Counted from the first letter of the stretch, positions 35,092-47,610 are shown. The stretch is 64,000 nt of DNA from Uranotaenia lowii (GCF_029784155.1 NC_073693.1:234172234-234236233), one strand, 5' to 3'. Numbers and translations are program-made. Notes: generated from the sequence alone by a model not told the origin.

Positions 35092-35375
35092 CAAGATGGA
35101 AATTTGACTTCAAACCATAACAGCCGGGTGTTTGCTGCCGTGTGTGGGTTCGTCCCACTAAAACCACCTTGGGCTTCGTGTGCCAGATGTGCCCCTTGGT
35201 TTCACCCTATGATACTACATCAAGGGGTAGGCTGTGCTCATGCACTTATACATCTCACCCTTTTCCTCTTTCTCAATTTTTCCTCAATTTCTCTTTGATC
35301 ATCGTTCTGCTTTATCTTTTTTCTCCTTTTTTTCTCCTTCTCCTTTTCCTCTATTGCCAACTTCAGACTGGTACG
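35092..35375. other. Unassigned, possible LINE 5' or 3' fragment
   Basis: One frame reads VCGFVPLKPPWASCARCAPWFHP, loosely like the cysteine-rich PHD-type finger in some LINE ORF1 proteins. The rest is pyrimidine-rich. Too little for a call. Confidence 0.2.
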
Positions 35376-35378
35376 GAA

Positions 35379-36525
35379 GACCCCGAAACGTGTGCCGGTT
35401 AGGTAACGCTTTCGTAATAACTCACGCCCGTCACAGCATCCACTATCCCGGGGACCTCGAAACGTGTGCCGGTTAGGTAACGCTTTCAAAGTAACTCGCG
35501 CCCGTCACAGCAACCACTTTCGCAGGATTTCTAACCACCAAGGCATGGCCGATTGAGAAACTACCAAGCTAGAATCCCGACACGACCACCCCGAATGGTA
35601 TCTCCGCTTCCTTTTGCTGCAGGAAAGATCGTAGCTGAGTACGTGAGACTTTTTAAGTCCCACCACACGTATGAGTCCAGATTAGGGTTATACCGCGCCC
35701 TAAGATCGCGTTGCTTTTGAATTGAAGTGTCATACGAGGCCCAAGACCTTTCATTAGCTTGTCAAATTTGGTTGACTATCTCGCTCTCTCCGTTCATCAT
35801 CTTTCCTGATCCTTATCAGATCGCGCATGATTTGCGAGATTTCGTCGACTATAGCACGCCATGACAGTTCGTCGCGACACATTTCACTCACTATGTTGAC
35901 GCCTTGAATTGAACCTGGGGCAGACAAAGATAGCATGTTCTGCCGATTCCTCCATCTCTACGCATTCCGGGCAATAAGGCGAGCTGATAAGCATAAATCG
36001 ATGAAGGTATTGCTTAAAGCAGGTACCTCTCCATACTTCCGATTTACCCAGTCTGAAAGTCTCGGGATTAGCCTATGCGTCCATCTTGCGTTGTTCGATG
36101 CGTCCCATTGCTCCTGCCACTTGAGCATTGACGCTGCTCGTTGAATATTACGCACTCCTTTAACAGCTCTTGCTTTGTAAAATTCCATATCCTCCGCCAG
36201 AGTTATGTCGATGGGAATCATGCCCGCGATGACAAAAGCTGCATCTGCTGATATGGTCCTGTACGCACAGGAAACTCGCATGGCTATCAACCGATGTGTG
36301 CTCCGTAATTTGGATCTGTTGCGCTCTACCTTTATCGCGGAGCTCCAGGCCGCTCCTCCGTATCGTAGTTTCGACAGTGCTACGCTCGCAAGGAGACGTC
36401 TCTTGCTGCTCTTTGGACCATGGCAGTTCGGCATAATCCAGGCCAATGAATTTATGACTTTCGATGCACTTTCGCAACAGTATTTGACATGCGTACCAAA
36501 ACTTAAGCGATGGTCGACCATTACT
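35379..36525 (-). mobile_element. R1-clade LINE, copy 2 (C-terminus and 3' region)
   Basis: A minus-strand frame of 187 codons (35958-36521) reads VDHRLSFGTHVKYC, ALSKLRYGGAAWSSAI, MRVSCAYRTISADAAFVIAG and RWTHRLIPRLSDWVNRKYG. These are the ordered blocks after the palm in R1-clade ORF2, including the AYRTVS-xxA and WTxRLIP signatures. A further C-terminal block with NIVSEMCRDELSWRAIVDEI follows at 35754-35936 after a stop or frameshift. The 3' region holds two 74-bp tandem units starting at 35379 and 35453 (GACCYCGAAACGTGTGCCGG). It is homologous to 6739-9230 and is truncated 5' near 36525. Confidence 0.8.
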
Positions 36526-37070
36526 CCACACAGACCAAGTTCAGTGTGTTCGTGCGAATGTGGAATGTCCCAGAAATTGGAAAACGGTTGCCATGGACCG
36601 CGTGAATTGGGGAAATGTTTTCCATCAAGTTATGTTGTAAGACGGTTTACTATGGAAATAAAATAAAAAAAGTCATTTGGCTTCAAAATTTTAATTTTCC
36701 TTCGCCCTCCCCTTAGGTGATTTCTGAGGGTAAAAATCGAAACTTTGAGCTCTGTGAGGGACCCCTGTATAAAATCTGATCGTGCTTTGCACAGGTCAGT
36801 TTTTTGGGCCAATCTACAAAATGTATGTGATTCGTTTTCGAGATTCGATGATGAATTTGTTTCCATACATCCAATGCCTCTCTAATGTAACCTAGACTCC
36901 AGTGGCTCGTAAAAAGAAAGGCTTTGAATTAGAATGCCTTTCTAAGTAACACATTTTTTTTGACGCGAAGATTGCTCGGGAAATTCAGTTGGACTATCAT
37001 CATGTTACCGTAAGCCACACTACGTAAAAATTATTCACACGGTTGATAAAAATAGATTTCCCGTCTTGAT
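36526..37070. other. Intergenic, nothing firmly recognised
   Basis: Phrases AAAGAAAGGC...GCCTTTCT near 36918-36944 and GTTACCGTAAGCCACACTACGTAAAAA near 37003-37028 recall repeats also seen near 59650 and 32080-32105, probably old transposon sequence. No gene is seen. Confidence 0.3.
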
Positions 37071-37660
37071 AAATAAGTGCTCCAACATCCTAGTACCGCT
37101 ACTAAACGGAAAAAGAAATTGTAACTATTTTGATGGCCACACGGGGAAAGAAAATGCGAAATATACAGATGATTCGTCTACGTCGGTAAGCTTTCAGCTG
37201 AACCGAAACTGGGGTGCAATTTTTCTTTCTTCTTTTTTTTGTCATTTCCTAGACAAGGTTCGTAAAAATTAGTTGAGCTGTAAAATTTGTGTACACTAGC
37301 TACCAGCTTTAGTACCGGCAAAATGTCCATGAAATGCGCTTCGTATCGAGTCTATTCAGGTTGCAACAGAAAAGCAGGAAGGGAAATTAATTGGGCAGGT
37401 GATTTCCTGGTGCGCTCGATTCATGTTCTTTTTCTATTATAAGTTTATTTTTCTTTCAGGATTTCCGTGCCGCTAACGAAGAGGAAGGACAGCCATTTGC
37501 TGTTGGTAAACATCAAAATGTGTTCATTGGAACCGGTTTGCATAATTCGTTTTTTTTTTCGTCCAACAATTGCATCAACCATGTCCAATCGGGACAGAAA
37601 ATGCAGCTATTTCCGAAACGGAAATGCAGCTGGCAAGTCTTTGTTGCAGCTCGTTCAAAG
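37071..37660 (+). other. Putative multi-exon mini-locus, product unknown
   Basis: Three splice donors and two acceptors of good quality occur in order. GTCG|GTAAGC (37196) to TTTCCTAG (37252) is a 57-nt intron; GCAG|GTGATT (37399) to TTCTTTCAG (37459) is a 61-nt intron; CAAAG|GTAATT is at 37661. Exon 2 starts a frame MSMKCASYRVYSGCNRK that continues across the second intron as NWAGFP, faintly like a THAP zinc-finger start, but stops four residues later. Another frame is open across exons 2-3 for about 90 codons without an ATG. I see no enclosing terminal repeats. It may be a decayed gene of an unrecognised transposon. Confidence 0.35.
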
Positions 37661-37699
37661 GTAATTGAATTCAACATCTAAAGCGTCTATTCTGATGAT

Positions 37700-40643
37700 T
37701 ATGAGACAGGGCACCGGAAATGTCGACTAGAATGGTAGACTCGAGTGAGAAACGATGTAAAAATGGGTATGGTTTTCATTTTCAAGGTGGACTTAAATGA
37801 AGGAAAAAAACTTCGACCTAGACATAGCTGAATGTAAACAGAAATATTCCAGAGTTCTGTTTGTTTTTTTTTTTTCAAATTATTTTTGGGGCCAACCTTC
37901 AATTGATGCGTGAAACTAAATTTGTTAATGAATAGTTTCAAGTGTTCAGATCGTTAATTTGAATTTCCAATATCAGGTTTGAAAATAAACATGCCTGGAT
38001 TTGCCCTGCCCGGATCCGTTCAAAAAAAATCTGGATTGTAATTTAACGACATCCATGGACAATTCCTCTTAACTTTGCTCAATTTCTACAAGAAATTTAG
38101 CATTCAATTCTTCACGAGTGATTATACATTAGGGTGGAAATAAATATATAAGAAAAAATTCTTGATTGAATTTTAAAAATCGACCATATACATTTCGCGA
38201 AATTTCAGCTCAATCGCTCCTTAAAGCTTTTAATTTTTTTTATTCACAAAAATCACTTAATAGGGGACCGGAGGAGATCGAGAAAATTGATATGAGAATT
38301 TTTATGCCAAATGATTTAAATGGCTTAAAACGTCGAGATCTGGTGTTATTTTTTTGTATTATGTTTGTTTAAATCAACACTTGAAAAATGTAAAAACATC
38401 TTCATGATATTTGTCTTAATTATGTCCTGTTGAAGTAGAAAATATAACATAATGTTAATCCAGAAAACCGTTCGAATATAGCGCATGCGTCAAAATCGAA
38501 ACGAGCCAAAATCGAGTGAGGTCTGTACTCAGTTAGAGCAAAATCGGAAAAAACTGTTAAAAAAAACTTCTTTTTTTTTAATTGACGCATTGGCCAAGAA
38601 AAGTTCAAAATTTCAGAGCTGTAGAAGGACCATAATCGAGCAACACTGAAGTTTTTCTACGTGTCTTTTCAAGGGCCATAGCTATGGATATTGTATGAGA
38701 TGGCTCAAGGGTAAAAATCTGAAACGCATTAATCCGAGACGGATGCTTCCACTTTACTTTTAGAACTAGCTAATCACCGAAAATCGCATTAAAATTTAAA
38801 CAATATAAGGATTGTTTGAGAAGATTTAACGGGACGAAGCTTCATTTAATGGTCAGACGTTATTTTGAAATCCAAAATGGCGACATCCGCTGAACTTTTG
38901 AATGCTGTAAATGTAAGAAAAGCAATATCAAACAAGATAATGCAACAACATATAATCCTTTTCGTTATTAGATTCAAAACATTTGAATTATGTTAGCACA
39001 CTAGCGGCAAGCGTAAAAACGAGATATCTTGTATTTGGTCCGCTATGTATTGCAGTTTTTGAAAGCCATATTTAAATCATCGATTCATCAAGAAATTTTT
39101 ATCCGAAAATCTGATAATTTTATCGCTTACTTTTTTTTGAAATTTTGATCGATTTTCATTGTTTGATTTGAGTATAGAATAAGTTTTTATAGAAATGAAA
39201 GACTCTCCTTAAAAAAGATTATTTATTGAGGAAATTAACTAAGGTTGATCTACCAGACTCTTAAACAAATTCAAAGATTTAAACCATTGATGAAAGCGGA
39301 TTTAGCTAATCTTTTAGGATTTACTCTAATTTTCTAAAGTTACAAACTTTTTAGTACTTGAAAATGAATAACCATATAGTTGCAAACATAATTTGTTTAA
39401 TTTTTTTTTGTTTTTGTGCATTGTTGGGCAAAAACTCATAGATAAAAATCAGTTACCAAACCCCCCCATGAGTGGGTTCTTTCTACGGCCCTGGGATTAA
39501 CAATACCAAGCAAAAAAAAATCAACTAGATAAAATTTTACAAAAAATTAACCTTGTAATCCAAAAGCCCGTAATCGAAGAGCCCTTTCTTTCAATATTCA
39601 AATTGTAAGAGTTTAAAGTCACATCTAGTTATTATGAAAATTGTGAAAGCTGTCATTTTGGATCTTAAAATGGGATCATTCAATAAAAATTTTACTTGTA
39701 CTAGTTGAGCCCCTTGATTCCATTTTCATATATTTCACGGGTTTTTACAGCATTTAAAAATTGATGAGATTTTGGTCCAATTTGACACAGTTCAAAGCTA
39801 GCTAGCTAGTTAGCTAAACAGTTCTAAACTGTTCGAAAATTTATGGACCACAAGTGGCGTTGCCAGTTTTTCTACTAGATTGGATCTAGTTTCGTTGGTC
39901 AAATTGTTGTCTAAATTATTAAATCATGTTTCCATATGATTTTTCGAGGGCTTTTGGGTCAGCAAGCGTTTCAATTTTGTATGGATATTTGAATGGAAAA
40001 AAATGCGTGGTAAACCATTCATCACATTAAAATAAATATGAAATGAAGGTTGTCTTTAACTGAGGATTTATGAAATATTTCATGAAACAAGTTGTATCCA
40101 TATAAAAAAATCTGAATCCTTTGTAAAGCATCTAAAAATGGTAGACTTTGCTCGCTAGAGCCTTTAATAATTCCATAAAATGTTTTTGCCATGGTTATAT
40201 AAAGCAACAAATTCATTGAGTTTGAAAAATTAGTTTCATGCTTTTATTCTATGTTCATTCTATGGTTACACATCTTTCGAATAAGCATTCAAACACGCTT
40301 GAATAAAAAAAAAAACATTCAGATTTTTTTTTTGTGGAACATCAAATATCTTTTCTGGTGTACAAGTTAGGTTTGTGTCTTACTTACATGAAATATACTG
40401 CAAGAATACACAAATATTTTTAATCAATTTTTTTCATCCTTCAGCATTTTTCTAGTGTTTTTCCAATAACAAATTTTGTTTTCTCATACAAACATCCTTA
40501 CTTAATTAAAACTCGTTGCTCTTATTCAGGACTGAAGCAAATTTTTTGCTATTTCTGGCAGCTCAAACAATCAAAAGCGTTATGGGAGGTGTAAAAATGT
40601 AGCAATTGGAAATTTTCATAAAAAACTTGCAGGAGTTTGGTGC
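37700..40643. other. AT-rich intergenic, nothing recognised
   Basis: Nearly 3 kb without coding signal on either strand. Phrases such as GCGTCAAAATCGAAACGAGCC (38484-38504) look like old MITE debris. No ends could be paired. Confidence 0.4.
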
Positions 40644-41634
40644 ACCCCGAGCAGACTTTGATGCCTAAATCGATATCAAAGTGGGACCAAAATGAGCTAT
40701 CAATGCCAAAATGATAGCATGATTTAGTATTGAATTTCTCTGGATGGCATAATTAGGTTTCATTATAGTATCAATATGTTGAAAGCTGATGGCTAACCAA
40801 CACCAAAATAAAGCATCGACAGCAAAATGATAGCATTATTTGGAATCGATTTCTTAACGACAGCTTAACAAGGCATCATCAAGGTTTCAATTGTTTTCAG
40901 AAAAGCAGAACAGCGAGATCAAAATGATAGCATGATTTGGTATTAATTTTTCCATAATGAACGAAATAGATTTATTTTGGTGTTAAAATTCAAATAGGAT
41001 TGAAAATAAACAACAAAATCGTTTGTTACCACATATTATGATTTCTTGTTGATTTTTCAGTCATTGCAATAATACATATCATACAGGCATTATCTTATAT
41101 TTTATTTATTTTCTTATCACGTATACCAAATACAAATATAAAAATCAATCTTATAAGGATTACACATTTTAGTTTAAAAGAAAATTAATTTTACTTTTAC
41201 TTCATATGAATATCAACATGGTTCGACGTTTTTTTTAAGTTTTGAGGTTATAAAATTTAAACCATTTTAGAACTCAACTTTCAATTATAAAACCCAGGAA
41301 AACGGAAATTATTAAAATAATTGAAAGTATTTAAAAAAAAAATTCTGGCACATATTTCTTCGTAAGCCCTGAACTGAATACGAGGTTTTGCGTTTTTTTT
41401 TCTTGTTTTTTTACACTATTTTAACATCATTGTTTTGGCTTCGGATGTTTTTATAACAATATAAACTGTAATCACAGAAATGAAATGAAGTATAAAAAAG
41501 TTTAAATATATTTTTCAAATTGTTGATTTATTCTGAATACAATTTGGTAAATGTCTACCGATCATTGCTCAATAAGTGTAGGAGGATGTTTTTAATTGAT
41601 TGATTTTCATTGGCAACAAGCCCGTAAATTTTAT

Positions 41635-42005
41635 GTTGCCAAAATCGAATGTTGCCAAAATCAAACGGTTTTTTGTCACTTTTTTATTTATAATTTTATT
41701 TTCAAATTATTCAAAATTGATGTTAAACCTTATGTTAGCATGAAATTTTTCAATTTGGCTAAATTATATAGTTTTAAGCAGTAAAACATGGAAAAATTCT
41801 TGTTTTTACTGTTTAAAACTATTATAATTAAACCGAATTGAAAAATTTCATTCTAATATTACGTTTTACATTAATTTTGATTAATTTGAAATGAAAATAT
41901 AAAATAAAAAAGTGACAAAAAAAAACGTATTTTTTGGATGTTGCCAAAAACGAACGGTTTTTGATCGGATGTTGCAAAAATCGAATATTGCCAAAATCGA
42001 ACGGG
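41635..42005. repeat. Palindromic MITE, TTGCCAAAATCGAA termini
   Basis: Arms of about 180 bp are imperfect reverse complements. Each begins with repeated TTGCCAAAATCGAA/TTGGCAACAT phrases, then GTCACTTTTTTATTT and TGAAATTTTTCAATT, meeting near 41815. Open frames on both strands are by-products of the palindrome. Confidence 0.8.
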
Positions 42006-42429
42006 GTCTGTATGTGGAAATAACACCAATTTTCCAAAAACTAGTTTAAGCAATTCTTTGCATATCTTCTTCAATGCCTTTTAGCCTCTTGAATGTTTTG
42101 TTTGTGAACAGTTATATGATACAAAAATATCCAAGCGTTTCCGAGATAGTTTGATTTAAGTGAGTGTGTTATTTGAAAAAAAATACTAAGCATGTAAAGG
42201 TTGAACTTCTGTATTAACAGTCGTTGTTTAAAATTCTTCAATAGATATTTAAACCAAAGCATTCATAGTTCTGCAAATACGACCTCATAATAAATTAAAT
42301 CATCAATTCCATTTATTCAAAAATAACTGAAATGCAATAAACAAAGAAACTGCCAACCCTGGCTGTTAAGTGTCACATCAGTGTTTCTACTCTGTTTACG
42401 TTTTTCGGTCGGGCATTTTTCGGAAGGAG

Positions 42430-43010
42430 TAAGCAGCTATCACGCAGATACCGTATCGTGTGAAGATCGCCGTGAATGTTTACGCAGAGGTTCCTGATCC
42501 GGTTGGTATAACGGTTCCGCAATCAACTTCCGAAGTTGCAATTCTATCGTGAGGCTGACGGCCGCACTTGGAGGAAGTGCTATGTATGTGGGAGCAGCAC
42601 GGATGTTTTCCGTCAGGAGCCAGATGATAAACAACTACCGGTATTTAGAGAAACCACCATCAAAAAAGCTACTTGTCTAGTCAATTATCAACATGGTGTT
42701 TGATTCAAGGTAAGTATGAAATTCTATTAATTAGAAAAAAAAAAAATAATGCAATAGTGTGTCTTCAGGAAAACGTACCAACCCCCTCCCGCACCTTTGC
42801 TCCTGCACTGATCGTCAGTCATCGCTGGAGGTGTACAGCTAACGGAACACGCTCAGTAACCGGATGGTCTACATGTGCTGTGCTGTGATGATGGCGTCCC
42901 ACAAAACCCGATGGAAATGTTTAGCTGGATTATGCCGGTGTTACAAGGTAAGCGAACAACAGTCATATTAGTTTTGAAGCTTTGTCCTCCCTTCCGGATC
43001 TAATTTCTAG
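42430..43010 (+). other. Putative spliced gene in the centre of element C
   Basis: A GC-rich block in AT-rich surroundings with textbook splice signals: TTCAAG|GTAAGTATG (42710) to GTCTTCAG (42768), a 59-nt intron, then ACAAG|GTAAGCG (42948) to TTTCTAG (43010), 63 nt. Exon 1 has an open frame of about 63 codons whose C-terminal half reads WRKCYVCGSSTDVF and QLPVFRETTIKKATC; the paired Cys suggests a zinc finger but I cannot name it. That frame stops eight bases before the donor. Exon 2 has another open frame (ENVPTPSRTFAPALIVSHRW...). No clean spliced protein results, so it is probably a decayed gene of element C or a captured host fragment. Confidence 0.4.
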
Positions 43011-43077
43011 CATTTCATAGTGATAATATAACAAAAAATGTTTAAAAGTCAAGTTATGTTGAAAAAATAGAATTGAG

Positions 43078-43250
43078 ACCCCCCATTATCAGAGAGTTGC
43101 AAGTGATGAAACTATCAAACTCAAGTCGAGCATACCAAACGATTCTATATATGTTACTCTAAATTGATTCCAAATTGCATATTTTTCGATTGTGCATTTG
43201 TGCAATTTCGAAGTGAGTTTGCCTAAATTAGGTTTTAAGCTCTAGTCTTC
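43078..43250. repeat. Diverged half-copy of the 43928-44513 MITE
   Basis: GAGACCCCCCATTATCAGAGAGTTGCAAGT and the following 150 bp align loosely with the left arm of the foldback element at 43928, with several substitutions. It is an older, partial copy. Confidence 0.5.
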
Positions 43251-43927
43251 CTCTGATAAAGCGTCTTTTAAAGATAGATAAGCTGGATATTTAATAAGAA
43301 AGTGTTCCTTTTCAATGCTTTCCTAATGTTGGAAGAATTCCACTTTTAATCTATTTTTGCTATCCCTTTAATAAAACAGAAAGTTGTACTGAGTGGTGCA
43401 GTCATGTCAGATACCGACAAACCTAACAGCCTATTCAAAACATCATAGAAAGAAAACCGAGTGCTCTAACGATAAACCAAGCAGATTGCCTCATTAAGGC
43501 GTTTTCATTGTCGTATCGACTGTGGTAAACGCGTTGATGAATGCAATCGAAATAATTTGTGTTAAGTGAAGAGCGTTCACTAAAGGCAGTATTCCCAATA
43601 CATAAAAATTGAAATTAGTACGCTTTTAATTAAAAAAAAAGCTTTTACGTATGCGATCATAAATGAATGCGATTCTAGTTGAATTCAACAGTGAAGGCTG
43701 AAATTCAGTCCAAAAAATAGACAGCTAAGAAACAAAATCTATTTTTCATTTATAAGTCTAAACCGAAATCGGTATCTATTTCAGTAAAGAGAAAATGTGC
43801 CAACATCGTTATTTCGAGAATATTGCGTTAAAGGTATGACAGCTTCTTAAGCTCCCAGCAATTTTTTTTATTACTATCTCAAAAATGTTTACAATATAAA
43901 ATCTTCGAACACGATTTATTTTTGAGA

Positions 43928-44513
43928 TTGAGACCCTCACAATCAGAGGGGTGCAAGTCCCAAAATCATCAATTTTTAGTTAAGTATACCTAAAAAATTT
44001 TCATGTTTCATTGTACACTTGGTGCAAAACTCCAATTTTTTATAATATTTTTTGAACACTTCCGATTGAATTAAAACTGCTCGAATTCGAAAAATATATG
44101 AAAAATCGAGCACCTTCACAGCTCAAGTGCGTTTTCTCGAAACTATCATTTAGGCACATGCACCCCTCTGATCCCGAGCGCCTTATTTGGCACATTCGCC
44201 TTTTAAAAAAATCAATACCCAAGCTAATTTTGATGACATAAACAAAAATAAATTGAGGCGCTTGGGATCGGAGGAGTGCAAGTGCCTAAATGAGAATTTC
44301 GAGAAATCGCGCTTCAAAGTTGTGAAGGTGCTCGATTTTTCATATATTTATCTAATTCGAGCAGTTTTAATTCAATTGAAAGTGTCCAAAAAATATTATA
44401 AAAATTTAGAGTTTTGCACCAGATCTACAATTAAACATGAAGAATCGTTAGGTATACTTAACTCAAAATTGATGATTTTGGGACTTGCACCCCTCTGATT
44501 ATGAGGGCCTCAA
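43928..44513. repeat. Palindromic MITE, GAGACCCTCACAATCAGAGG termini
   Basis: The left arm (43928-44205) and right arm (44235-44513) are reverse complements with moderate divergence. Landmarks are CAGAGGGGTGCAAGTCCCAA at the outer edges and CACCCCTCTGATCCCGAGCG/CGCTTGGGATCGGAGGAGTG near the centre at about 44220. No coding sequence is expected, despite a frame of about 100 codons. Confidence 0.85.
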
Positions 44514-46514
44514 TTGAAATCAAAATAAGGTGGAGAACAGATTTTGTTCATTCGCTTGAGAACAAATTTAAAACGCCTTTGGGTATGCAACGACAATTTA
44601 GGATAACAAATTTTGCTTTCTTTATGTAATTTGTTCTTTGAGACGCAATTTAATTGCCGAAGAATTTGGCTTCGGTACGCAAAAATGGATCAATCGCTTG
44701 CAAACATGTAAAAGTAGTAATTTTACACATTTTTCACACAAATTTATGCTATCATGCCTTTTTAGAAAATTTGGTATCGTTTTATCCGAATAAAGGTGGT
44801 ACAATACTAAGTAAAGCCTATTTTGGTTTCAATGGAAGCTTAATGATGCCTCGGTTGGCAGCGTTTAAAAATAGATTTGATATCACAGCGATGCCAAATT
44901 TTGGCAGTGAGTTGTACCTTAAAGTGGCATCAGTATGCCCTCAGAACCCGTTTTGAAACGTTGGCTAAACAAGGTATCATTAAGGTTTCAGTGAAACCTA
45001 CACTTGACATGATTGAGGTATCCATATATGAAAAGTGAGACCCAAATTTTGGCATTGTACCACCTTTATTCGGTCAAAATGATACCTAAATTTACTTTCA
45101 AGGCATGATAGCAAAATTAGGTATAATTTTGCCATAAAAGTCTGCTCGGGACACTCTTTTTCATTATAAACTAGCTGACCCGGTGTGCATTGCTACACCT
45201 TGCAAAAATAAATGTTATTTGTAAAAATTTATTCAAATTTAGATATTTGTAAGCATTTTTTTTTTAAATCAAACCTCATCATGGTTTAGAACCAACAACT
45301 TTGAGATGAGAGCTGCAGCTGGAGTTCAGAATTGCAATTCAAATATGGTATATATTATTTACTGAAGCTTGATCTCTAAACTTGTTTTTCAAGGTCTGAA
45401 ATTTGTACTCTGTTTTTAAAGCTTCATAATGACTCAAATAATGTCAATATTTATGAATTTTCCACCTTTTTCCCCAAAATGGGAAGTTACAAACTTCTAT
45501 AAAAATATTTGTCACATCTATTTTTGAGTTATGCTTAATATCCGTACGCAAGAAAACCCTCTTTTAAAATATGGTCCCTTCTTTTAAAAGCTCTTTATCT
45601 TAAACTTACATGGGAGCTACCCCATCTTTTCCAATTTTGTCCCCCACTGCTTGAAGAAGGTAGGCTGATTTATCCGGCTCGAGTTTACATAAATTTCTAA
45701 TTGAAAGAAAATGATTCGCATATTGGAATTTATTGCACATTGTACTTGATGGAAATATAATTTTGAAAACCGATCAATAGCGTGAATCGGGACAGTTTTT
45801 TGAGTATATTCCTAATTTTCTGTATTATGAGCACTTCCTGCCCCTGATTAGCTTTAGATGATGTATTTTTTATGTTAAAAAAATAAGCTATCGAAATTTG
45901 AAAAAAAAAACGATGAAAAGGATTTTTTATAAACATTATCAAACAGCTTTTTTCACCAACCTCGCCCGTCGAAGCAGTTTAAATATCTATCCTTTTGCGT
46001 CAAAATTATGTTAAAAAATGTATCGCCATATGCCAAACTCGTGGACATGGGACATTATAGCTTGAAGTTTTCCCAAAAAACACTTATCATGGTATGAAAA
46101 TTATCGATTTCATACAGTGCAATTTTTTTCTTTTTAGTTAATTTATTAAAGCAAAAAATATCAGTTGCATAACTAAATAAATTCTCCGCGGTTTTTTTAT
46201 TTTCTTTTTGAAAGTCAAATATTCAAAAAAGTTGGCAAAAACAAATTTCTAAGTTAACGTTGTCCCGTATATTGGGGCAAGTGTAGATGCAAAGCTTATT
46301 TTCAGATGCGTCAGAGTAATGGCCAGGCTTGGCAAAACTCATCGTCATGAGGCGTGAAGCTGTGACTGTGAAGCCTCTTGGTCCGTCAAAATCAATTGAC
46401 TGTTCCTTAACGACCAGTCACTTCGTTTGCCAGTCATTCAACCCCCAGTCGTTTGAAGCTGAAAAAATTTCATAGTCAGCATTTACCAATCGCATTCGAA
46501 CGAGTCGTCGACCG

Positions 46515-46613
46515 AGCTGAAGACGAAAAAGAAACGCATTTATTATTATTGTTACTCCTGCCAGCAAGCCGAAGACGACCGAAGACGAAAAAGAAACGCA
46601 TTTATTATTATGG
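46515..46613. repeat. 67-bp-spaced direct duplication
   Basis: GAAGACGAAAAAGAAACGCA followed by TTTATTATTA occurs twice, starting near 46517 and 46583. It is a local tandem duplication with no coding role apparent. Confidence 0.7.
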
Positions 46614-46657
46614 CTTTAAAATGGATTTAATACGTTTATCTGTTTGTTTGTTTAACC

Positions 46658-46820
46658 CTTCATTTCATGATTTTTTATTTTTTCTCGAAAAAATTCTCAA
46701 TAGTGCGCAATGATGAATACATGAAGGGAAAAATAAGGAAAAAATATTATTTTCACATATTTCGGTTATTTAGCAAAAATATTAATTGTTGCAAATATGC
46801 AACAACATGAAACGGTTACA
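46658..46820. mobile_element. Short MITE, TTAACCCTTCATTTCATG terminus
   Basis: The left end TTAACCCTTCATTTCATG and the complement of the right end TGTAACCGTTTCATG face each other. Next to the right end is the near-palindrome GTTGCAAATATGCAAC. A related copy lies at 48752-49152. Confidence 0.4.
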
Positions 46821-47228
46821 CCTTTTTTTCTTCACACTCGACAACTGGAAATAAATGCTTATTCCTAATTTCTTTTGCACTAATCATAGTTTTCGCACAG
46901 GAACTTCGCAAATCTAGATTTCTGGACACCGGAAAGTTAAGAATTTTTCTGGGAGTAGTTATGTATGTTGGTTTTCCACCATGGGTGCACGAATTCACCG
47001 CAGTTTCTGCCTAAGTATGTGCTCACATGCATTCTTGGACCGACCCCATGGCTTCGTATGTAGGTATATTTTGGAAGAACGAGTCAATCAGGTTACTTAG
47101 AGGTATTCCGGCATCCGTGCATATACCTGGCCAGCTGGCAGCTGGTTAAACATTCATATAATCAGTTATAAGAGGAAACACATCTTACTTGTCGGCTTCT
47201 TATAGGATTCGAACCCAAAAGTTGTCTC

Positions 47229-47610
47229 GCCGATACCGGGAATCGAACCCAGCCTGGCACATCGGAACCAGACTCGCACCAGCTTATCCACTAGACTACA
47301 AAGACTCTCGAGAAATTAGCTAAGAGTAGTTATGCGATAATATACCACCTACTGAGGAAATTATTCCTTACGTTTGCTTAAAGGTGCTAAAAAAAACGAA
47401 CACACACATATAGGATCTCAGTGAAACTTCATGTTTCTTTGAAGAGATCTAATTTACTTAACTCTAAGGCGTACATCTTTCAAGGATTTTATGGCTAGCA
47501 TCTTACCACCAGACCACGGAAAGAGCACTATATGTGCCGTGATCGGGATTCGATCTCATGGACTCTGGCTTAGATGGCTGGAACGCTATCCTCTAGGCCA
47601 CGACCGGCGG
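47229..47610 (-). repeat. tRNA-like SINE modules (two, possibly three)
   Basis: On the minus strand, 47229-47309 contains an A-box-like TAGTCTAGTGGATAAG and a B box GGGTTCGATTCCC inside a foldable T arm. 47536-47608 contains TGGCCTAGAGGATAGCG and ATCGAATCCCGATC. A third A-box-like stretch, GTGGTCTGGTGGTAAGATGC, lies near 47490-47515, and a further B-box-like GGGTTCGAATCC near 47205-47216. None forms a clean cloverleaf: acceptor stems pair poorly and anticodon arms are irregular. They are best read as RNA polymerase III promoter modules of tRNA-derived SINEs or tRNA pseudogenes. Confidence 0.6.

Larger units (their letters stand above)
40645..45150. mobile_element. Element C: putative 4.5-kb element with CCCGAGCAGACTTT termini
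   Basis: CCCGAGCAGACTTTGATGCC at 40645 and the complement CCCGAGCAGACTTTTATGGC ending at 45150 match at 18 of 20. No further copy of either terminus lies between them. Inside each end are repeated phrases of the kind ATCAAAATGATAGCATGATTTGG (40685, 40835, 40917 on the left; related GGTATCAT, TTTGCTATCATGCC forms at 44745-45125 on the right). The centre holds a splice-site-bearing locus (42430-43010). Two foldback MITEs (41635-42005 and 43928-44513) sit inside. No target duplication or transposase was found, so a single element is likely but unproven. Confidence 0.5.

Noticed and set aside
47229..47309. Functional tRNA gene on the minus strand
   Set aside because: A and B boxes are good, but the acceptor stem pairs poorly and the anticodon arm is irregular; SINE or pseudogene is more likely.
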